DNA from: Marsupella aquatica
Lineage: Eukaryota; Marchantiophyta
Assembly: GCA_973895155.1 (NCBI GenBank)
Contig: OZ316895.1
Location: 8,122,001 to 8,186,000 of the forward strand
DNA: 64,000 bases
Direction of reading: 5' to 3'
A program made the position numbers and the translations under genes. This document shows positions 32,995-45,000 of this stretch, one piece after another. Within the stretch, counting starts at the first letter, position 1. Each line of letters begins with the position of its first letter. The notes beneath the pieces were generated by a model, which saw nothing but the letters and a program-made list of their open reading frames with translations, did no database searches and was not told where the DNA came from.

Positions 32995-33937
32995 GATACT
33001 TACTGCAGCGGTAATGATCACAGAAGCCAGTTGACAAATTGTTATGCCATAGTTATGGGTCCATTCAGGATCACTCCCCTTCGCCAGGGGACTCTGTACA
33101 GCTTCAATCACTGTGGTGTTTATTACCCCAATCCTAGGAGGCCAGGCTTGAGTCATTTCAGTTTGTACTGGTTCAGGGATTTTAGGGGCAGTTACTCTGG
33201 CTTCATGCCTGATGCACAGTCAGCAAATTTTTGGGCCATTGTCATAGCTGCGTTGAAGCTCTTGATTGGGTCGCGGAAATGGTTTGAACTTTTCCACGTT
33301 TCTTCGCCTAAGGCGACGATTCATCTCTTTCTTGAGCTTCAGTGGTTGTATACTGTGGTTGCGGAAATATCAATTTTTACTCTTGCATTGAGGAAGTGGC
33401 CAAGTTTGCATCAATGTTGACGAGCTGATGGTGCTCTGTAGATCATGAAAGGGTTGTGGGTGAGAAACTTGTTAGGAATCGACTGATCCTGTTCTCTCCA
33501 TCAGCTACCTCCTGGTCTAGATCAGCCATCATCCTCAAGGTTGGTCAGTTGTAGATAGACAGGGATTGACTCTTGTTGCGGAGTCATCTCCTTTCGGTTT
33601 AGTTGTTCTGACATGCTGAGTAGTTCAAAGTTTGACCGCTCTTAGGCAGTGCCCTTTTCTCCACTGCATACAACTTGATGTGCCTTGTGTGTTTGTGCTT
33701 TACCCTTTCTTTTCAGGAAATTATACCATCTGGTTTTCCCCTTGTGCTAAGCAGGGATTTGTATTGTATTCAGGTTGTGTCGTTAGGTTGTATGCATCAT
33801 AAAACTCTGGATTGTTGCGCTGTGGGTGAAATGGCTATCTCATTGTATTGGCCCATTTGATGGGCATGCTCGTTCACTCTGAGGGCTGCCCTAAGCATGT
33901 TTCCCTTTTGCAATGTGGGTGTTTAGTGTTTGTCTTC

Positions 33938-33943
33938 AATAAA
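33938..33943 (+). terminator. Candidate polyadenylation signal AATAAA
   Basis: AATAAA about 940 bp after the SSL stop codon. It could end that transcript if its 3' untranslated region is long; nearer, weaker signals are also possible. Confidence 0.3.
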
Positions 33944-34054
33944 TGTTGAGGCGGAAAAAATGAATATTCTTTTGCTCCAATCATACACAAGTTTTCATGA
34001 CTCCTGCTGAAGGTCCTAGGAAATTATGCAACATGTCAATCACAAGGGACCACA

Positions 34055-34519
34055 TGTATTCAAATTTTTGAATACATCACCACAAGCGAAGGGAAGACTG
34101 ACAGTCGGGGAGCTCTAGAAACTCAAGTAGGAAAGGAGAATTACTTGAATTTTCTAAGTAAGTGGTGATGTGAGCATCAACACCATTACTTTTCTATCCA
34201 CTTTTATCTACATGATTATGAAGCTACAGCACCCCTCACGGGCCTCTCCAAAATGCTCCTATGGCCTTCCCCCGAACACAATGCCTAGGCACTATATTCG
34301 AATAGTGGGTCGGGGGGTGCTATATTTGAATATAGTGCCCTAGGCGTTGTGTTTAAATTTTATCACAAAGTTTAGGAATTTTTCACTTGTGGCGATGTGT
34401 TCAAAAATATTCGAATAGTGGGCCGGGGGGTGTTATATTTGAATATAGTGCCCTAGGGGTTGTGTTTAAATTTTATCACAAAGTTTAGGAATTTTTCACT
34501 TGTGGTGATGTATTCAAAA
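34055..34519. repeat. Foldback element with 21-bp inverted ends and a 113-bp tandem duplication
   Basis: The 21 bp at 34066-34086 (TTTTGAATACATCACCACAA…) are the exact reverse complement of 34499-34519. Inside, a 113-bp unit starting TATTCGAATAGTGGG is repeated at 34295 and 34408, each copy carrying a GTGCCCTAG segment and ending in a CACTTGTGG motif close to the terminal repeat. The left end is itself palindromic (34055-34079). The structure suggests a MITE that has tandemly duplicated its body. Confidence 0.7.
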
Positions 34520-35150
34520 AATGACGTTGTGTTTGAGTTTAGGCCTTGTGTATAAGGCTAGAAGATTAATTTATGGTGTAAGCACAAATAAAATTCATAT
34601 ATAGAACTAATGTCTTAAAGAATTTAGTGTTTGGAAATGTGTAGGTAATTCAAACACTTAAATTACACAAGGGAAGAGAGCCAAGAGGATCTCTATCCTA
34701 TCACCAAAAGGAAAGCCTGTCACAAATTTGTTGAACTTATTTGTAGGAGATAAGTCAGAATAAGAGTTTAGAGAGTCCTTATTGATTTGATTTCTAACTT
34801 TGTGCATGTGCACATTCACGTAAGAAGTTTCATGAGGAGATAAAGTTGTCGAGTGCCCTTTCAGTCGAGTATGCTTTTGCTCAAGAAATTGTTGCAACTA
34901 TTGCTCTAGACGTTGTGAAACTGTGGACAACTTTTTTTGTTCAATTTTGCTTCAGCTTCGAATGTAGCGGGAAACACAAAATAAGATCTCTCTCAAACAC
35001 AGGGAACAATTTCGAACACATCACCAACTATTTGAACACCGCGCCAACTATTCGAACACAGCCCCAACTTCAAATCTCTCAACACACGGGGTGCAATTTC
35101 GAACACAACGCCCGGGCATTGTGTTAATACGAAGCTGTGTTTGGAAAAAA

Positions 35151-35222
35151 ACAACTTTTTCCTTTTAGGGTCTTCTAAAGTTTGAATATGGGACTTTTAG
35201 GGCCCTAAAAGGAAAAAGTTGT
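35151..35222. repeat. Perfect 20-bp inverted repeat hairpin
   Basis: 35151-35170 (ACAACTTTTTCCTTTTAGGG) is the exact reverse complement of 35203-35222, with a 32-nt loop that contains another CTTTTAGGG copy. It is non-coding and could be a transposon remnant or a small-RNA stem. Confidence 0.75.
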
Positions 35223-36955
35223 ACTTTCGAAGTCCAGTACTCATTGCTGTCAAGAAGCATAACGAGTGTCATAACGAATATCATGTAAGTAGAACACATC
35301 TACTGTCAATCCAAGTCCTGCATTTTAGTACTTTGAAGTCCCCACTGACCAGAAGGTCGGTTGTTGAAACTCCCACTGACCCATTTCCCAAAATTGAGGT
35401 TAATTGGAATATCTTGGTATTCACAAGTTCAGTTTTTATTATCAAGTGAAACAAAAGCCTGGATGGACCAAGACATTGTGCTTGCCCATCCCCATGGATT
35501 GCATAAAGTGATCATAGCTTTTACACTGAAAATAAAAAGGAACCGGGCGGCCATGGATTGCAGTTGATGAGTTTGAATACCTTGGGGAGAAAGTAGTCAA
35601 GATGTCATGGTGATCCTGAGTAATTGCATGATGTCTTTCAGGTTCAAGGTAGTCAAGTTGTCAAGTTACCAACGAAACTGGTTTAATTGGTAGTGTAATT
35701 GAAACCGACTGCAAACATTAAGGAGACAATTTACAGGTCACGTTTCAGTCAAAAATGTAAACATTGTTATCTGAGTCAATGTAAATGTTCTGAGCAAGTC
35801 CATCCAAGTTTGCCATTCCATTTGGGCTTCATAGCTAAAGTGGAGATACATCTGGGCTTTAGTTTCCCATCAAGTACTTGGACAATGTTTTTCTTGATAT
35901 AGTAGTTTAATACTTGTAACCCACTCGACCAGATTCCCCTTATTTATCTTTTCCTTGAAAACCTAAAGCAGACCCATCCAACAGAGGATAGACCTTTTGC
36001 ATTTCTATGTAGGGTAGCCACAAGGGGACAATACCCAGGGATCCGACAGGACCCAGATTCCCCTTGTTTTTCTATCATGTAAATTAGGCTACACTCTATG
36101 GAGTAGGTATTGGAGGGTAGACTTTCATGTAATTATTGCAGAGATCTTATACATTGGATTTAACCTAAATAATCTAAACCTGTAATACAGTAAGCTCAGG
36201 GCTGCCGTGCCCCACAAATGACCCGTAAACAATTTAATTGGAAAGTGCCTGAATGGCCTGGTCATCCGATTTCTGCTTAATTTTTTGGTGCCTTCTCATC
36301 TGACCCCACACTGAGCTTGCAACTATGCCACCACAATTTCTAAATTGGTCTTTTTGCTCATTATTGCCACAGCCGACCAGCTCCCTTCTGAACTTCTGCT
36401 TGCAAGCTTCTAGTCCTTCTTTTACCCCTGCCCCAAACCAGCTTGTTCAGCCCAGCACTAGTGCGCCTCCAAGCCATCCACACCTAGACAACAACAATGA
36501 CAACCCGAGTGACAACCCTTTGTGCAAAGTATGGGTATTGAGCTAGTGAGTTTAAAGTTGATTTTACTGTGCATCCCATGTTGGTCCCCAATAGAGCACG
36601 CACTTTTTTACATCTAAATGTGAATATGGTACAACAGAATAGTATTGTTTTGAGTGAAAGTAATGTTTAAAATGGTTCATAAAATTTTCAATAGTCCAAG
36701 GATCTTATCAAACATAGTGGTCTCCGTAACTTCAACTTCATCCCTTTGCAGACGGTTGTAATGTGCTCCCAAAGTTTTTTAAAAAGTATTTTGTTGCATG
36801 AGTTTAGGATAGAGTTTATTTGTCTTGTTTTCATCGCTTTTCCACTTTTGGCTGGTGGTAGACGCATACCTTATCAAGTCTTAAAAGGAACCCAACTTTG
36901 CACGCCAGCCACCAGTTTAGTGACGTCCCTCATCTCCCCGTGATTTTTTTGTCTC

Positions 36956-36963
36956 TATAAAAA
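36956..36963 (+). promoter_or_regulatory. TATA box ahead of a small ORF
   Basis: TATAAAAA, 58 bp upstream of the ATG at 37014. TGACGTCC (bZIP-like core) lies 35 bp further upstream at 36921. The arrangement is promoter-like on the plus strand. Confidence 0.4.
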
Positions 36964-37013
36964 AAACTCATTCGAGGCAAATACGGAACTTAACCAGTGG
37001 CAACTTTCTCTTA

Positions 37014-37184
37014 ATGGCCTCCGCAAACTACAGGGTTTTGAGACCTCTCCTTTCCTCTCGAATGCGATCCTTAGAGAGCAATACAAACCACCGGAAATTC
37101 CAGCATTCAAAGAAAGGAGATCAAAAGACCAGTCTGAATCGTTTGGCTTTGAGCTTCAGAAACACAGTTCTAGTTCTGGTTTAA
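37014..37184 (+). CDS. Possible small protein of 56 residues, unrecognised
   Basis: The first ATG after a good TATA box opens a 56-codon frame. The product begins MASANYRVLRPLLSSRMRSL, an arginine-, serine- and leucine-rich start with no acidic residue before position 21, like a mitochondrial or plastid presequence. The middle is basic (HSKKGDQK) and the end hydrophobic (NTVLVLV). I recognise no family. It may be a first exon whose continuation I cannot see, or chance. Support is the promoter arrangement and the presequence-like start only. Confidence 0.3.
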   Translation: MASANYRVLRPLLSSRMRSLESNTNHRKFQHSKKGDQKTSLNRLALSFRNTVLVLV

Positions 37185-37847
37185 TGGAAAGTGTGGCTTT
37201 TCATTGTCAAACTTCATAATTCTTTTCTGAGGGAAAAAAAAGGGTTCGCATTGAGCTTGTAAACTTGTGCTCAGTTAATGCAAAGAACGATCTTTTAATC
37301 GAGAAGATTCATTGCAAGAGAAAGGTTGTTGCTACTTCACGTTTAGTACTTCCATGGACACGAGGGAGTCCTAAAGACAGACACTAAGCACATCAATCCT
37401 GTTTGAAACTCACGAACCTGACCGTGCAGTGCCTTCGTGGAGACAGACACTGGAGACTACGACAATGGAATCTGATGGTGGCGGAAATTGTCGGCCAGCA
37501 AGTTATATTTTACAATAGACATTTGTCTCATCCAGTCCAGACAATAAATGACACAATGGGCAGCTGGCTCTACTAAAGTGCTCCAGTTTTACATTTGTGC
37601 ATTTCCAGCAAGCCTAGTTGAGACCCTTCAGTCCGGACCACAGTGAACGCCATTCGATTAATGAAAGGGTTCACTAAACCGGCACAAAATTTGCATACTT
37701 TTGTCCCAACCTAGAATTTTTTCAACTGCATGAACCTTCACATCGACTCATCTGTACAAAGGAAACGCTGCTGCAACCCAGTAGCAATGCCCTTCAGGTG
37801 GTAGAAAACCCAAGAACCAGAGATCCATGTGCCAAGAAATGTAGCAA
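37185..37847. other. Short intergenic stretch, nothing recognised
   Basis: Between the small plus-strand ORF and the convergent HNH gene. It probably contains the 3' untranslated region of the HNH gene. Confidence 0.5.
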
Positions 37848-40800
37848 TCATTGAAACATCGTGACCCCGATACCTTTGGGGAGGTACGTTATCCATTCTG
37901 GAGGTGTTCCGCCGTGAATTTTCAGCGATCTATAAGTCTTGTAGTTTGGAGGAAGGTTGATGTCCTCCATTAACTTGGGCTCCTAGAATCAATCCAAGCA
38001 AATACATAAGTTAGAAACACAAGCTCAGAGAAAGAGCCATGATACAAAGTATCCAAAGTGTCCGACGTAAAGTTCCACGAAGTCTTAGACTGATCGTCTG
38101 CGTCACCTAGTTCCGCATGAAGACAGTAAGGTCTTTGTCTGAAATTCAAAAAATACCTTGGGCGCCTTCATGAGTGTCATGTGGGCCTCTTCCACGGTCT
38201 TGCTTGCTTTCCTCACATTACACGACGAGCATGCAGTAACCTGATTTGGTTTTGAGAAGGGATCACAGAATATTAGGAACTAAGAATGCGTAGGTAGAAG
38301 CATTAATTCGAAGAGAATGGATCGAATTCATTACGATTCGTACAAATGCCTTAATGATAAGATGGGAGATGCGACCAAGTAGACCAGAGGAGAAAAACAA
38401 AGTTTCGAAAGATCTGAAATTTGTATCCCTCAGCAAAAGATAACTGATAATTACAATTTCTTGCGTCAACGAAACCTGATTCGTGCGTATCAAAAATGAA
38501 GTAGACATTTGCTGAGAACAATTGACTCAGACATCAGGCTCGCGTTTGCTTCTCCAAGACTTCAAGTTTGATATTTGAGCAGCAGTAGGTTAGGGTGGCA
38601 GTACTTTACTACTCTGTTTTTCCCCATATTCCCAGTTTGATGAAACCTTACCGCGTCACAAATTATAAGATGTAACTATCCCTTCCTCTATGACTCCCAA
38701 AATATCCACAACGTGGGAACCGTATGCGCCTGAAAGAAACTGAGGTGTCTAACTAGGATGTCTGTAAGAAGAGGCCGATCGAATGATTACTTCTGGGTTT
38801 CTAAGCTAGGTACATTTAAACTTAATGTAAACCTCGACTCTTCATGTGAAACCTCTTTCATGTTTGCATTTTTCCCTGTTGAATAATCAAAGAGCCTTCC
38901 AGTTCCACGACCGCCTGGTTTTGGTAATGTTCAACAGTAACATTGAACATAGGAACACCATGCAAACAATTAGCGTCACTCCTGGGAACACCCGTCATTA
39001 TTTTGTCCCTTGTTCGCATCTTGACCACTAAACAGGAGGCAAGGATGAAAAAAAATCCACAACCCGGTTCCACTGGAAAATGCGGAAAACAGTTGAGACC
39101 CTGCAGCATTCTGCTCATGTTAAGATTTTTTCATCATTTATTAAATGCTAAGTCTTCTTAACGTTCCATGTAAACCATACACCATATGCATTGCAAACAG
39201 AGTACTGGTCCACGAGTAACGTCAGGAAGCAGGAGGTTAACTTCTCTGCCTTAATGCTTTGATAAGACGAAGACATGCTATTGCCGTCCACGATCATCAG
39301 GGGAATATTTGAAAGGTAGCTTCAGGTTTTCCGATGAGTCTGATTATGGCTGCAACACTCTGTTCAAATAATGTCAGCATCCTTTGACCTTCGTTGGTTT
39401 TCCATCTAACTAAATCCCTGGAGGACAGTTCTGCTTTGCAACAAGAATGCGCGTCCTATACGATGCATTACTATGCTACAGCTTCCCAAGGTCTGTAGAA
39501 CCCCATGATCTTCAGTACCTAACAAGGGCCCCTGCCAACATGGGCTGGACTAACTGTCCATATAAGCCCCTACTCAAGATCACCATCACAACCATTTGTT
39601 CATCAATTATGTCCTAAGTGACGATGTATCACACTCTGCTATCCAAATTCCTCTAATAGGGGCTCGATGAAACATACGGTACGACAAATGCCTCCGACAG
39701 GTATAGGGTTCCAAAGATTCCAACAATAAACATTCCTTACCAGGTATTGCAGCTGCTTTCCTAGCCGCAACTATACAAACTTCGAGATTTTAGCCCTTGG
39801 ATTTGATTCAGCGTTGACTATTTCGTTAGCCTCATGTCTTCGATACCAGTCATCTCAAGACGAGGAGCCTACTTATTGAGAAGACTCGGTCTCAAATTTA
39901 CGACCTAAGAGCTGACTAAACAGGTGAGACTTGGAATACATTGTACCACATTTAAGACAGGAAGATTACTCACCTGAACAGTTTCCTCAGCTCTGCAGTT
40001 TTTACTTAGAAGCCTACATGAAGAATACACGTAACTGAGCAATAGATAAACACTGGAAGTACCGGCAGGACCAAAAATACTTACAAGATTTTCCCACGTC
40101 CAACCACCTCCTTTCGAAGCCGCATAGACATGATCAATGGTGAGGTTGTTGTCAGAGTTGCAATACCTGCCCCACAATATAGTTGTTAGGCAAAACAAAA
40201 CTTACTGGCACACAAAGGGATAACTCTGATGAACAAGGCGATGCCGAGCATCAGATCAAGTTCTCAGCTCCTGCAGTCCCCAGGAGAAACTGACGGGACG
40301 TAGGAATGTGTCTTTTCCTCTATCCTATCGTTCCGGACATATTAAAACGCAATGAATGGAAGCAATACTTTCAGCAAAGGCAGTCCAGCTACTTACTGGC
40401 ACCTATACTTGTCCCGCATAAATATATTTTTACGGTTCAGAGTAATCCTCATGTGCCTATGCCTGGAACCACGGATAACAGAATTCACCTGTACCAAACG
40501 AAAACAGAGTAAATTTAGTGAGCATCACGAAATTAATAAATTCGATCTCTAACATCAGAGGTAAGGTTGGACAACACTGAAAGCCACATAGTATCTAAGA
40601 AGCTGAGTGCGAATCCTGAATTGATTAAGATGACGTCTTCTTAAGGAGTATGGACGGCTATCGAACGACCAAAACGAATGAGAGTCACAATCCTCCAGTT
40701 TGAAATTACATGCTGAAAAGGATGTTGATTTGCTGGTTCTCATGGAATCAAGCGTGGCCCAAAACGAATCACCTTGAGGACGGCGGGAATGAAGAACATT

Positions 40801-42046
40801 CTGTTGGGAGAATAAATGACTTGGTCATAGTACTCCAGCACCTCAGCCTGCGCCAGAATACAGGCTTTAATCTCGAAAGTAAGGCAGTTGCAGGGTTTCG
40901 TTACCAGAATTAACAGACAAGGGGACCAAAAATACCTCCAGTTGCTAAATAAGTAGTTCGAGCAAATTGCATTTGGAAAGACAGCTCGCCACAACAACTG
41001 ATTAACCAACTTTTCAGAGCTAATACGAGCGAAAGACGACTCAGAATCTCTTATGCTCACTCCTGAACGGGGATCCGGAAGAGTAGCGGGACAACTAACG
41101 CTTGTTAACCTTTTCGAGGATGTCAAGACACAGCGCCCGTTTCCAGTTTATCACATTGATTGGCCTGCTCCACAAACAACAAAGAAAACAAACGAAACAA
41201 ATAATCACTTCCTCCAACTACATTTTAAAAAACCAGCCACAGAACCGCAATTCGACAATGGAGAAGGCAAATTCACTCCCACTTACGTTCACAAGGTAAA
41301 TAATGTACTTATGCATTTCAAAGCGATCCATCAAAAGACATCAAACACTGCCTTTCGTCCATGACGAGTTGGCCAAATCTCTACCCTACCTATGGTTAGC
41401 AGCAATATCCACTGCTCAATTCTACTTTCATGTAACTTTTCAAGGTCAGTAGGTTTCAGGAAGTGTTAAGGAGCAGCTCGATAAGCTTGCAGAACTTAAT
41501 ATTGACGATCAAGACTTGCCAACAAAAGGTTGGAGACCTGATCATCCCCCTTGGAAAATGGATCCATTAGGACAGCTTATAAACACTATACAAAGACAGT
41601 CCGCACCTGTATGCGAGATCGAGCACTAATCCTCTGCAGGACTGCAATTCGTCATCGTCATCCACATCGATTTCCGCCTCGTCATCATCCATCATATCCA
41701 TATCGGATGCAGGAGAAGCTGTAGATTGGCTCGACACGCTGCCAGGTTCCGTTGGAGACTTTACGATGCCTATTTCATTAGCATCAATCGATTTACTCTT
41801 TGCTGTCTTTCCGGTGTTCATATTCATTTTGCTCCCAAAACTCCTCAGCCTGCATCCAATAGACTGATTGCTGTTGCGTCGACGAATTTCCGATCCTCTA
41901 CAAAGTAACAGGAACGAACCAGAGGGGGGTAATAATTGAAGGCAGTGGTAATTGCGGCCATGAAGAAACGTCTGTTCCGGCATCAGCTTGTAAGGCCCCG
42001 CATTCACCATTGGATTAGGTTGTATTATCGCTTGACAAGTCCTCAA
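37848..42046 (-). CDS. Plant HNH-endonuclease-domain protein, seven exons
   Basis: Exons on the minus strand join in frame with GT/AG borders: from 42046 or 42010 to 41607, then 41164-41110, 40847-40773, 40488-40397, 40166-40085, 38240-38157 and 37982-37848. They give 308 residues from the ATG at 42010, or 320 from 42046. The order is a basic Ser/Arg-rich N-terminus (organelle targeting possible), an acidic run DDDEAEIDVDDDDE, then LVLDLAYRPINVINWKRAL, AEVLEYYDQV and the HNH core. The core has CQYC, a TIDHV histidine, WTWENL asparagine and ACSSC, so both zinc CxxC pairs and the catalytic His/Asn are kept. These blocks match plant HNH proteins of unknown substrate. An intron acceptor (TTACTTTGTAG near 41905) offers an alternative first exon. 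The longest intron is 1.84 kb. Confidence 0.85.
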
Positions 42047-45000
42047 CCACTGAAGCTTTCCGTTCCACTATTTCGAAAGTTTCGTTTTGTCCTCTAAACC
42101 TGTCGTTGAGGACTTCCAGTTCTCTGACCAATTTCCCTTAGCGATAACCGAACTTAGAATTCGAATCACCACTACTACTACGGGCAGTAAAGCTCCCAGA
42201 ATTGCGGATCTTTAAGCCTCAACAGAACCGCCTCTGGTTTCTCCGCGTGTCCCAACCAATGGTCACCTAGTAATCGAGCGCACAATCGCTACAAGGCCAT
42301 ACAAGCCTGCCTGGATACTCAATTGTTACACGAGCATGAGTGTTGAGAAGGGAGACCGGACGCCTTGACACTTCAGTACAAAGTTAGCTCCTCCCCCCAA
42401 TTGCACGCATTGCTGGGTGCAAGTGAGAGAGAGGGCCGCCGCCCGGGCCACGAACGCTAACGCAGACAGATCAACAGAGAAGATCTAGAGCTCCTACCAC
42501 CGTGTAATTACCAAAGGCTCTAGTCCGTCACAGCCTGAGCCTCCGACCTTCACCCCTTGGGGTCACAGACCGAGAATTTCAAGTGTTATTGCAGCAAAAC
42601 GAGGTCGCCACCAGGGTATCTGTACCTCGAAATCAAGGTCATATTATAGCCTCACTCGTGACCTCTCCATGAGGAACCCCGGCAAGCAGGATACTATTCG
42701 TTGTTGCTAATTTGAGAATTGCTATCGACCGCACCGAAACCGAACAGGGCAATTGAACACCGAAGTACGAGAGAGAAGGTACAACTCCCTTCTGTCCAAA
42801 ACGCAAGAATGATTTGAATATCTCCGGTAATAGAGTGTGGGACTTCACCAACCTCCTCTCCCACAAAACGGCACCGAAGATACTTGATGAACAAGTTGAA
42901 AGAACCAGCGAACCAAGGCGAAAGAAGGTCAGTGCAACAGAGTCGAATTGTGGTCCAGAACGGGCACGAGACTTGAAAGCACACACGAGCTTCTTTAAGA
43001 TTACGGTTCAAATTCCCCAAGACAAAAGCACGAACCACAATAAAATTAAACTCAAGATTTGCAAAGAAAGCATGACCAATTGAAAAATGAAACTGTCACA
43101 AGAGATCCAATCCCACCACACCTCAAAGGCTCAAACTTCCGCAAGGCCAGAGACCTCTCTGGTGCAAAAGATATTATCAACCACTGTATACTACACAACT
43201 CCTCCACGCTGATCACAAATTGATGAAACTTTTAGCTCAGTTGTGCCAAACGCAAGATCGAATCTGTCATCTTTGCACCTTTCCACCCCTTCCTCTACAG
43301 GAGACTTTTGCTCCCGTCGGCCTAGTGCGGAATTAATTTTCTTCCCACAACAAGTAAAGCACATCGAACGAACAAATCGTACCAAAAGCTCGAGCGACCT
43401 TGCAATTTTTCTGTTCCTACATTACTCGTACTTTCTTCGACACCATCGATCGCCACGGAATCTTCACGAAATGGTCCACTATGGACCTTACGATGGACGA
43501 GATCGACGGCCAAAATAAGATACCGTAATTCACATGAGTGAATGATTACAATGGCTTTCTTCCTCCTTTGCCGAGAGGGTCGTAAACCCGCTCGAAACTG
43601 AGTTGTCGGATAGCTATCTGCACCGTTCGTTTTGATACTAGAACGGCTGGGATCGCTACATGCAGTTCATTCTGCTCCTGTCAGGCTGCTTTTTTGTACA
43701 TTGTAAAAGGACCTTAACTTACGCCTAATTACTATTACAGAGTACAGTTAGAGCAGTAATTCTCCTTTCCTCGAGTAGCCAAGACTCTAGAAAAAACGAG
43801 TGGAATAAACACTGCTCAAGTAGCATAGTATTATCTAAGCCATGATTTATATGTGTATGTATTAATAGACTGTTTACAGGATATTGTGTGATATAATGCA
43901 CCAAACAATGAGAACTTCAGCTCGAGTTTTGAGGGGCTATTATTACTACAGTGGTGTGGAATCAGGATCTTAACACACTTAAAGGTCGAAGAGAATTTTA
44001 TTTTCACTAATCAGTAAAAGGAGAGGAGAATCTATTTGAAGAGGTGTTCCAAAGACTTCAGGGGGCATTCTTCTCCAACAGGCACTGAAAATATATAATG
44101 GGAAAAAGTGAAAGAATAGAACAAAAATGTAACCATCGGACATGCAAGGTAAGTAACCCTCTTGCACTAACAGCCCTTGGGAGTTCACAGCCCATATGCT
44201 CGTTGAGGGCATGGGTTACCTTATACTCTTCCATCTGGGCTTAATAGTTTCCTGATGGGTGGTTTGGATAATTAATTTATTGCTCAATCAAAAGTTTAAA
44301 AATATTTACATGGAGGCCCAGGACAAGCAGCTGTGCAACCTGACGCAAGTCTGTAGCAGGGCTAACCATCAAAATTTATCAAAATACTTAGGTTGGTCTT
44401 CTCTGTTAGCCCAAACATGAACAAAGGTGAACAGCACTTGAGAATGTTCAATTTATATATGGCAGTGTGAACAAGCAAAATGGGAGAAAAGATCCCGGAG
44501 ACCCAATAAAGGAGAGAACAAAGGGAAAACCCTGGGAAGAGCAAAGAGCCCCTAAAGCTAGAAAAAAACTGAGCTGTAAAAGAACTCAATCTTTATTTAG
44601 CAGCAAACGGAAAAGCTTAGTACAGCTCCAGAGCAAAGGGGAAGAAAATGAACAAGCAAAATTTGCAATAGAGACCCTACAAGTATGACAATCTACACCG
44701 TCCAAGTATTAACTGTTTTGTAAAATTTCGCGTCAAAGCAGGGGAGAAAAAAGAGCTCCTCGCATATACTTTTGTGCCTCGGATCAGAATCGGCCGTTCT
44801 GGTATCGACTGCGCGAATGCTTTTACCGTAGATGAGACTTGCGCACAATTTCCCAAACCAAAATGGCGTCAGCATGGCCAATGGAACCCTTCCCCTTCGA
44901 GTAATGCTGCTGTTCTCTACGCTGTCTGCTTCCTCCACTCAGCATGGACTGGACGAGAAGACTCGACGCCTCTCAGACGTGTCACAATCCAGTTGCGTCG

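Larger units (their letters stand above)
32995..36955. other. Intergenic region with repeats and hairpins
   Basis: Contains the SSL 3' untranslated region, the 113-bp tandem/inverted repeat block at 34055-34519 and the hairpin at 35151-35222. At 34985-35125, CGAACAC/TGAACAC motifs recur. A 129-codon frame at 33031-33420 lies in the probable 3' untranslated region and has no recognisable domain. Confidence 0.5.

Noticed and set aside
33031-33420. 129-codon frame downstream of the SSL gene
   Set aside because: It starts 36 bp after the SSL stop, in the probable 3' untranslated region, with no recognisable domain.
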